Positions 58,409 to 64,000 of a stretch of 64,000 nt of DNA are shown here, piece by piece. The DNA is taken from NCBI RefSeq assembly GCF_021462265.1, contig NZ_JAJONF010000032.1, positions 1 to 64,000 on the forward strand. The letters are read 5' to 3'. A model generated the notes under the pieces. That model saw nothing but the letters and a program-made list of their open reading frames with translations, was not told the DNA's origin and made no database searches. Positions within the stretch are counted from its first letter, which is position 1; each line of letters opens with the position of its first letter. Made by a program: the position numbers and the translations under genes. Origin of the DNA: Streptomyces shenzhenensis. GTDB lineage: Bacteria; Actinomycetota; Actinomycetes; Streptomycetales; Streptomycetaceae.

Positions 58409-59469
58409 CCGCGCTCCCAGAATGCAGGACCGACGGGCTCCTCGAAGTCGCCGAGCGCCTGGAGGTAGCCCTCTTCGCTCACGCCGATGCGCAGCTGCGG
58501 CAGGGCGTGACCGGCCGGGCCGAAGATCACTCGGGCACCGTCGGAGAGGTCGAAGGTGGACTGGTGGCACGGGCAGAGCACGTGGTGGGTCTGCTGCTCG
58601 TACAGCGAGATCGGGCAGCCCACGTGGGTGCAGATCTTCGAGTAGGCGACGATGCCTTCGTGCGACCACTCCAGCTCGCGCTTGTCCTTGATGTTGTCCG
58701 GCTGCAGCCGGATGATCATCAGGGCCGCCTTCGCCATCACGTTCTGGAAGTCCTCCTGGGACTCCTCGACGCCCTCGGGCTTGGCGAAGGTCAGCGAACC
58801 GACGGCGACGTCGGAGGGACGCAGCGGCTCGTTGGTGTTCATGTTGACGAGCAGCTTGCCCTTCGACCACGCCGTGTGCCGCAGCGAGGTGCCGGGCAGC
58901 GGGCCGAGGTCGCGCAGCAGCACGACACCGGAGAGCGGGACCAGGGTCAGCGCGCCGAACATGGTGTTGCGGATCAGCTTGCGCCGGCCGAGCGCCGATT
59001 CCTTGGCGCCCTGCTTGAAGTCGGCCAGGACCTTGGCCTTGACCTCCGGCGGCGCCGAGATGGCGTGCCGCTCGTCGGCGACCTCCACGTCGGACATCAG
59101 GGTGCGGGCCCAGTGGACCGCGCCCGCGCCGATGCAGAACAGCGCCGCACCGAGGGTCAGGCCCAGCGCGAAGTTCAGCGCGCTGATGTGACCGATCGGG
59201 AAGACGAAGATCGACTTGTCTTTCGGGATGGTCACATAGGAGGCGATGAAGCCGACGGTGGCCAGCATCGACACCGTGAACAGCATGGCCACGACGCGCT
59301 CGGACCGCTTGGCGGCCCGCTCGTCGATGTCCTGGATGCGGTGCTCGTGCGGCGGCAGACCCGGATCCGAGAACGGGTCCTTCTCGTCCGCCACACTCAC
59401 GGCGGTGTGCGCGTGCGCGTGGTCCTGCTCAGCGGGCAGGTTCTCTTCTGGAATGTCTTGGCTACTCAT
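58405..59469 (-). CDS. qcrA: Cytochrome bc1 complex Rieske iron-sulfur subunit
   Basis: This 354-residue Rieske protein has three membrane helices, the actinobacterial form (about residues 60-80, 95-115 and 168-186). A twin-Arg motif (LGRRKLIRNT) precedes the third, which is inserted by the Tat system. The [2Fe-2S] ligands are in CTHVGC and CPCHQS. The ATG overlaps the qcrC stop. Confidence 0.97.
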   Translation of the reverse strand: MSSQDIPEENLPAEQDHAHAHTAVSVADEKDPFSDPGLPPHEHRIQDIDERAAKRSERVVAMLFTVSMLATVGFIASYVTIPKDKSIFVFPIGHISALNFALGLTLGAALFCIGAGAVHWARTLMSDVEVADERHAISAPPEVKAKVLADFKQGAKESALGRRKLIRNTMFGALTLVPLSGVVLLRDLGPLPGTSLRHTAWSKGKLLVNMNTNEPLRPSDVAVGSLTFAKPEGVEESQEDFQNVMAKAALMIIRLQPDNIKDKRELEWSHEGIVAYSKICTHVGCPISLYEQQTHHVLCPCHQSTFDLSDGARVIFGPAGHALPQLRIGVSEEGYLQALGDFEEPVGPAFWERG

Positions 59470-60278
59470 GACTTCTTGGCCTTTGCGGTCCGAGCGGCGA
59501 CCCAGACGGCGACCGCGATCAGTGCACCGAGACCGAAGATCCACGCGAACAGACCCTCGCTGACCGGCCCGAGGCCGCCCAGGTTGAGACCGCCGGGGTT
59601 CTCCGTGTTGCTGCTGTTGACCGCGTTCAGGTACCCGATGATGTCCTTCTTGTTCTTCTCCGTCAGCGTCGTGTCGGGGAAGGACGGCATGTTCTGCGGG
59701 CCCGTCTGCATGGCCTCGTACATGTGCTTCGGGTCGACGCCCTCAAGGCTCGGTGCGAACTTGCCCTTGGTCAGCGCACCACCCGCGCCCACGAAGTTGT
59801 GGCACTGCGCGCAGTTGGTGCGGAAGAGCTCGCCGCCCTTGGCGATGTCGGCACCGTCCGGGCCGTACTGGTCCTTGGTCGGAACCTGGGGACCGGCGCC
59901 CAGCGAGGCGACGTACGCCGCGAGCTGGTCGATCTGGGCCTGGGTGTAGATGTTCTTCTTCTTGACGACCTGCGGGCCCTGCGAGGTGGCGGCCGGCATA
60001 CGGCCGGTGCCGACCTGGAAGTCGACGGCCGCGGCGCCCACGCCCACCAGGCTGGGGCCGTCGGACGAGCCCTGACCCCCGGTGCCGTGGCAGCTGGCGC
60101 AGCCGACCGAGTAGAGCTTCTTGCCCTCTTCGATCGTCAGGGACTGAGAGGTCTCGTCGGCCTGCGCCTTGCTCGCGGGTGCGAGCGCGGCGTAGGCCCC
60201 CCCAGTGCCCACCAGCGCGAGGAGTAGGACGACGACCGCCGCCAGCGGATGGCGTCGTCGTGCGGAGAGCTTTTTCAC
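59466..60278 (-). CDS. qcrC: Cytochrome bc1 complex dihaem cytochrome c subunit
   Basis: This 270-residue protein has an N-terminal signal/anchor helix, two haem c motifs (CASCH near 60-64 and CAQCH near 160-164) and a C-terminal membrane helix. QcrC replaces a soluble cytochrome c by passing electrons straight to the aa3 oxidase. The GTG start follows GGGG. Confidence 0.96.
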   Translation of the reverse strand: MKKLSARRRHPLAAVVVLLLALVGTGGAYAALAPASKAQADETSQSLTIEEGKKLYSVGCASCHGTGGQGSSDGPSLVGVGAAAVDFQVGTGRMPAATSQGPQVVKKKNIYTQAQIDQLAAYVASLGAGPQVPTKDQYGPDGADIAKGGELFRTNCAQCHNFVGAGGALTKGKFAPSLEGVDPKHMYEAMQTGPQNMPSFPDTTLTEKNKKDIIGYLNAVNSSNTENPGGLNLGGLGPVSEGLFAWIFGLGALIAVAVWVAARTAKAKKS

Positions 60279-60355
60279 GGATTACCCCGGTGTCAGGATC
60301 TTCTGCGTCGATGCTTCTGGAAAGTGCGCTTCTGTGGCGCGTGGAGCCGGCCCGG

Positions 60356-60976
60356 CTACTTGATCAGGTAGATCGTGGCGAAGAGGCCGATCCAGACGAC
60401 GTCGACGAAGTGCCAGTAGTAGGACACGACGATGGCCGCGGTCGCCTGCTCGTGTGTGAACCTCTTCGCCGCGTAGGTGCGCCCCAGGACGAACAGGAAG
60501 GCGATGAGGCCGCCCGTCACGTGCATGCCGTGGAAGCCGGTGGTCAGGTAGAACACCGAACCGTACGGGTCGGAGGAGAGGGAGATCCCGTCCTCCTTGA
60601 CCAGGCTCGTGTACTCGTAGATCTGACCGCCGATGAAGATCGCACCCATGACGAAGGTGAGGATGAACCAGCCCCGGAGCTTCTTCACGTCCCCGCGCTC
60701 GGCGGCGAACACGCCGAGCTGGCAGGTGAGGGAGGAGAGCACCAGGATCGTGGTGTTGGTCGCCGAGAAGGGGACGTTGAGATGACTCGCCATCTCCTTC
60801 CAGTGAGCCTCGCCGGTCACCGATCGCAGGGTGAAGTACATCGCGAAGAGGGCCGCGAAGAACATCAGCTCGGAACTCAGCCAGATGATGGTTCCGACGC
60901 TGGTGAGGTTCGGCCTGTTGACCGACGGGTGCGCGTGCCCGGTTTCTACTGTCGTTGCTGTCGCCACGACCGACAT
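60356..60976 (-). CDS. ctaE: Cytochrome c oxidase subunit III
   Basis: This 206-residue five-helix subunit III has WLSSELMFFAALFAMYFTLR, FYLTTGFHGMHVTGG and the C-terminal YYWHFVDVVWIGLFATIYL, all typical. AAGGGA precedes the ATG. It heads the ctaE-qcrC-qcrA-qcrB operon. Confidence 0.97.
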   Translation of the reverse strand: MSVVATATTVETGHAHPSVNRPNLTSVGTIIWLSSELMFFAALFAMYFTLRSVTGEAHWKEMASHLNVPFSATNTTILVLSSLTCQLGVFAAERGDVKKLRGWFILTFVMGAIFIGGQIYEYTSLVKEDGISLSSDPYGSVFYLTTGFHGMHVTGGLIAFLFVLGRTYAAKRFTHEQATAAIVVSYYWHFVDVVWIGLFATIYLIK

Positions 60977-61154
60977 TATGTCGGTCCCTTATCTCGCGCT
61001 CACTCCGGGGGGTGCCGTTCGGAGTGTCCGCCCCCTGTGTAGTGCCCGGATGGCCCATCGAAGCGGTGTTCCCACAGGTGTTGGCGAGGTGTTCGGGGGA
61101 GTAGCATCCGGCGCATCGGTCCTGTCCGTACGACGCTGACGTCTCGGAGGAACA

Positions 61155-61556
61155 ATGCAGCCGACCGCCACGGTGCTGGTCTACAGCGACGACTCCAACA
61201 CCCGCGAGCAGGTACGGCTGGCCGCCGGCCGGCGGCCGGCTCCCGATGTGCCGTTCGTCGAGTTCCTGGAGTGCGCCACGCCTGCGGCGGTGCTGCGCGA
61301 ACTGGACCGAGGGGGCGTCGACGTGTGCGTCCTCGACGGGGAGGCCGTGCCCATGGGGGGCATGGGGATGTGCCGGCAGATCAAGGACGAGGTGTTCAAC
61401 TGCCCGCCGGTGCTGCTGCTCATCGGCCGGCCCCAGGACGCGTGGCTGGCCACGTGGAGCCGGGCGGACGCCGCTGTGACGCTGCCGGTGGACCCGGTGG
61501 AGTTCGCGTCGGCGCTGGCGTCCCTGTTGCGGCAGGGAAGGCTGCAGAGCGCCTAG
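61155..61556 (+). CDS. Atypical receiver-domain protein
   Basis: This 133-residue protein is a stand-alone response-regulator receiver fold. The acidic pair is Asp12/Asp13 and the phospho-acceptor position is Asp61 (VCVLDGEA). The conserved Lys is replaced by Leu110 (LP in place of KP), and the Ser/Thr after strand 4 is absent (LLLIGRP). Phosphorylation is therefore doubtful. GGAGGA precedes the ATG. It is divergent from ctaE, 178 bases apart. Confidence 0.82.
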   Translation: MQPTATVLVYSDDSNTREQVRLAAGRRPAPDVPFVEFLECATPAAVLRELDRGGVDVCVLDGEAVPMGGMGMCRQIKDEVFNCPPVLLLIGRPQDAWLATWSRADAAVTLPVDPVEFASALASLLRQGRLQSA

Positions 61557-61639
61557 GAGAGGGTGGGGCGCGGTGCGTGCGCGGGTACCGGCTGTGTGTG
61601 GCCGGTCGCGCCCGTGCGGCGGTGGCCGCATGTCGACCA

Positions 61640-61668
61640 CCGCCCCGCGCCCCTTACGGGGCGCTTGC
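61640..61668 (-). repeat. Dispersed hairpin repeat, variant copy
   Basis: GCGCCCC-TTAC-GGGGCGC occurs at 61647-61664. On the minus strand it continues GGGGCGGTGGTCGACATGCGG, resembling the copy at 17041-17100. It lies between convergent genes. Confidence 0.7.
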
Positions 61669-61681
61669 CGCTGGGGGCGTC

Positions 61682-62944
61682 TCACAGTGCGGCCGGCTGT
61701 ACCCTCACCGCGTCCTGCGGCCTTTGGGCGTCCGGGGTGCCGGCGGTGAGGGCACTGCCCTTGCGCCAGTCCTTCCAGACGAGGTTCCAGTCCCCGAAGC
61801 CGTTGCCGAAGTTCTCCATCTCCTTGCCGTTGGAGTTGACGACCTTCACCAGGTCGCCCGGGTGGAAGGTGTCGAAGAACCACTCGGCGTTCGAGGTGCT
61901 CATGCCGGTGCAGCCGTGGCTGACGTTCTCGTAGCCCTGGGAGCCCACCGACCAGGGCGCGGCGTGCACGTACTCGCCTGACCAGGTCACCCTGGTGGCG
62001 TAGTAGACCGGCAGGTCGTACGAGTCCGAGGTGCCCGCGGCGATGCCGACCGTGGTACTGCGCATACGAACGAAGGGCTGCTTCTCCAGGACGACCTTGA
62101 CACCGTTGCGGGTCTCGAAGCCCGGTTTGCCGGTCGTGATGGGGATCTGCTTGATCTCCTTGTCGTTCTTGTAGATCGTCATCTGGTGGGCGCCGGCGTC
62201 CGTGAGGGCCAGCATCTTGTCGCCGGTGGTGAGCGTGAGGGGCGTGGCCGTGCCGCCCCACAGGCGGTCGCTGATCTTCACGCCGTCCAGGTTGCTGTGC
62301 ACCTGGACGGTGGCGTGGGCGGGCCAGTAGTCCTTGGGCCGGTAGTGGAGTTCCTTGTCGCTCACCCAGTACCAGGAGCCCTCCACGGCCGGGACGGAGT
62401 CGACCCGCAGGGCGCGCTCGACGACGGCGCGCTGGGCCTTGTCCTTGATGGCGCTGTCGAGTTGGGCGGTGACCGGCTGGCCCACGCCGTACTCGCCCGC
62501 CTTGGGGCCGAAGGTGACCTTCAGCCGCTGCCGGGTGGTGGGCGTGCTGGTGTCGAAGGTGAGGACCTTGCGGCCCGGCGTGCCGTCCTCGCCCTCGGTA
62601 CTCACCTGGACCGTGTAGTGGGCGTTGGCGGCCAGCGGGGAGGTGCTGTGCCAGCGGTGGCCGTCGGCGTCGAGTTCGCCCGCCACGAAGCGACCGGTGG
62701 CGTCCTGGGCCGTGACGTCCGTGATGCGGTCCTCGTCGCTCCTGGCGACGACTTCCAGGGGCTTGTCGGGGTCGGCCCGCTTCCCCGCCCCGGTGGGGGC
62801 GTTGAAGGAGATCTGGTCCGCCGCGTCGTGCGGCTTGTCCGCGAGGGGGTTGCGGTCCGAATCACAGGCGGTGACGCCCGCGCCGAGGGCGATCACCAGC
62901 AGGGTGCAGCTGACGACGGTACGGGCGCACGGAGAGTGACTCAT
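61682..62944 (-). CDS. L,D-transpeptidase lipoprotein
   Basis: This 420-residue protein has a lipobox (VTAC), two Ig-like domains (about 40-250) and a C-terminal YkuD catalytic domain. The active-site Cys is in SHGCTGMSTSNAEWFF and an upstream His in GEYVHAAPWS. It cross-links peptidoglycan by 3-3 bonds outside the membrane, in the arrangement of mycobacterial LdtMt enzymes. No Shine-Dalgarno precedes the ATG, so the mRNA may be leaderless. Confidence 0.94.
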   Translation of the reverse strand: MSHSPCARTVVSCTLLVIALGAGVTACDSDRNPLADKPHDAADQISFNAPTGAGKRADPDKPLEVVARSDEDRITDVTAQDATGRFVAGELDADGHRWHSTSPLAANAHYTVQVSTEGEDGTPGRKVLTFDTSTPTTRQRLKVTFGPKAGEYGVGQPVTAQLDSAIKDKAQRAVVERALRVDSVPAVEGSWYWVSDKELHYRPKDYWPAHATVQVHSNLDGVKISDRLWGGTATPLTLTTGDKMLALTDAGAHQMTIYKNDKEIKQIPITTGKPGFETRNGVKVVLEKQPFVRMRSTTVGIAAGTSDSYDLPVYYATRVTWSGEYVHAAPWSVGSQGYENVSHGCTGMSTSNAEWFFDTFHPGDLVKVVNSNGKEMENFGNGFGDWNLVWKDWRKGSALTAGTPDAQRPQDAVRVQPAAL

Positions 62945-63038
62945 ATTGTCACGCTATGAGAAGTTTTCCGGACCAGCACGGCAGGTAGCCCGGACGGGGG
63001 ACCCGTACTGCTCCGGAAGAGGCAACGGGCGGGAACGG

Positions 63039-63078
63039 CGGGAGCCCGGACCCTCCTGACGGAGGGTCCGGGCTCCCG
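63039..63078 (-). terminator. Terminator of the ctaD-ctaF operon
   Basis: A perfect 18-bp stem (63039-63056 with 63061-63078) has a four-base loop, 18 bases past the ctaF stop. Confidence 0.9.
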
Positions 63079-63095
63079 GTGCGCTCGGCGCGTGC

Positions 63096-63494
63096 CTACT
63101 GGGTGCGGTTCTCACCGTGGTAGTACTCGAACACCCAGCCGAAGAGACCGATCAGGATGATGGGCGCCGCGAAGTACAGCAGCCACCAGCCGACGGCGAC
63201 ACCGAGGAAGGCCAGCGCGCCACCGACACCGAGGGCGAGCGGCTGCCAGCTGTGCGGGCTGAAGAAGCCGATCTCGCCCGCCTCGTCCGCGACGTCGGCC
63301 TCCTTGTTGTCCTGGGCACCGGCGTCCACCCGCGAGGCCGTGAAGCCCAGGTAGAAGCCGATCATGATGCACAGGGCGAAGGACATGAAGAGTGCCGTGG
63401 TGCCGGCCGCCTCCTTCGACCACACGCCATAGACGATCGCCATGACGAGGACGAAGACGCTCAGCCACACGAACAAACGGCCCTGGATCTTCAC
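63096..63494 (-). CDS. ctaF: Cytochrome c oxidase subunit IV (actinobacterial)
   Basis: This 132-residue protein has four hydrophobic helices in two pairs and the terminal WVFEYYHGEN motif of actinobacterial subunit IV. The GTG start overlaps the ctaD stop (GTGA), so the two are translationally coupled. Confidence 0.95.
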   Translation of the reverse strand: MKIQGRLFVWLSVFVLVMAIVYGVWSKEAAGTTALFMSFALCIMIGFYLGFTASRVDAGAQDNKEADVADEAGEIGFFSPHSWQPLALGVGGALAFLGVAVGWWLLYFAAPIILIGLFGWVFEYYHGENRTQ

Positions 63495-64000
63495 TTGCCG
63501 GCCTCCTTGCTGCCCGCGACAGCGGCGGCGACCTGGCCGTGCTCCAGCTGCTCCAGGGCGGCGATCTCAGGGTGGTGCAGGTCGAACGCCGGGGATTCGC
63601 TGCGGATCCGCGGCAGCGTGACGAAGTTGTGCCGCGGCGGCGGGCAGGAGGTCGCCCACTCCAGCGAACGACCGTAGCCCCACGGGTCGTCGACGCCGAC
63701 CGGCTTGCCGTACTTGGCCGTCTTCCACACGTTGTAGAGGAACGGCAGGATCGACAGGCCGAGCAGGAAGGAGCTGATCGTCGAGATCGTGTTCAGCGTG
63801 GTGAAGCCGTCGGCCGCCAGGTAGTCGGCGTACCGGCGCGGCATGCCCTCGGCGCCCAGCCAGTGCTGGACCAGGAAGGTGCCGTGGAAGCCGATGAACA
63901 GCGTCCAGAAGGTGATCTTGCCGAGCCGCTCGTCGAGCATCTTGCCCGTCATCTTCGGCCACCAGAAGTGGAAGCCGGAGAACATCGCGAAGACGACCGT
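63491..64000 (-). CDS. ctaD: Cytochrome c oxidase subunit I, C-terminal part
   Basis: The visible 169 codons are the C-terminal part of the haem-copper oxidase catalytic subunit; the 5' part lies beyond the window. The recognisable segments are FHFWWPKMTGKML, GFHGTFLVQHWLGAEGMPRRYADY and the tail SLEWATSCPPPRHNF, typical of aa3 subunit I. Helices XI and XII are included. The His ligands of the active site are not in this part. Confidence 0.95.
   Translation of the reverse strand, partial: TVVFAMFSGFHFWWPKMTGKMLDERLGKITFWTLFIGFHGTFLVQHWLGAEGMPRRYADYLAADGFTTLNTISTISSFLLGLSILPFLYNVWKTAKYGKPVGVDDPWGYGRSLEWATSCPPPRHNFVTLPRIRSESPAFDLHHPEIAALEQLEHGQVAAAVAGSKEAGK

Noticed and set aside
1..64000. tRNA, rRNA, CRISPR, insertion sequence, prophage or biosynthetic gene cluster
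   Set aside because: None was seen on either strand; the window reads as syntenic core chromosome. A tRNAscan or IS search could still reveal short items missed by eye.

Overview
This 64 kb window is chromosomal DNA from a Streptomyces or a very close relative. GC content is very high and GTG and TTG starts are common. The window holds streptomycete hallmarks: macRS, a PASTA-domain Ser/Thr kinase, a fused TrpEG with a three-Trp leader peptide, a ROK glucokinase next to its DUF5304 gene, SAM-IV and TPP riboswitches, and actinobacterial qcrCAB/cta genes. The gene order matches what I know of the conserved core of the Streptomyces chromosome. I see no insertion sequence, prophage, CRISPR array, tRNA or rRNA.

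Layout. 0.3-5.1 kb: a MoxR/DUF58/transglutaminase operon ending in a perfect terminator. 5.4-7.6 kb: DUF3040, methyltransferase and HEPN (SAV_6107-type) genes. 7.7-11.2 kb: a YhgE/Pip-type exporter with a degenerate ATPase and a TetR regulator, preceded by a 32-bp operator-like palindrome. 11.6-14.8 kb: membrane proteins and a phytoene-desaturase-like flavoprotein. 14.9-20.8 kb: metF, thiE, a PknL-substrate-like DNA-binding protein, a flavoprotein, and a TPP-riboswitch-controlled thiO-thiS-thiG operon. 21-23.9 kb: PASTA kinase and endonuclease IV. 23.9-25.5 kb: a sulfite-oxidase-like enzyme and a convergent bacterioferritin/bacterioferritin-ferredoxin pair. 25.6-29.2 kb: divergent DAHP synthase and attenuator-controlled trpEG. 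29.3-36.6 kb: phosphofructokinase, macRS, an acyltransferase, an esterase, an EEP-family enzyme and glucokinase. 36.7-46.5 kb: DUF5304, ArsA-like and START-like proteins, a phosphoesterase, fatty acyl-CoA ligase, cholesterol oxidase and two glycosyltransferases. 46.6-50.3 kb: three exported cell-envelope proteins, including two NlpC/P60 hydrolases, one behind a candidate c-di-AMP riboswitch. 50.5-55.4 kb: NYN, zinc-ribbon, rhomboid and RAM-domain genes, then an aminotransferase behind a SAM-IV riboswitch with a tiny upstream ORF. 55.6-56.6 kb: trpD. 56.8-64 kb: the cytochrome bc1-aa3 branch (ctaE-qcrC-qcrA-qcrB and ctaD-ctaF), with an atypical receiver protein and an L,D-transpeptidase between them.

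The window is mainly housekeeping, but it is rich in RNA-based control: a TPP riboswitch, a SAM-IV riboswitch, a candidate ydaO/c-di-AMP riboswitch and a trp attenuator. Its intergenic gaps carry a dispersed hairpin repeat family. The least explained items are the SAM-IV leader with its six-codon uORF and pyrimidine-rich spacer, the recurring ACTGAC/GTCAGT operator half-sites, a near-match to the MacR box in a window that also holds macRS, and two P-loop proteins with Lys-to-Arg changes in Walker A.
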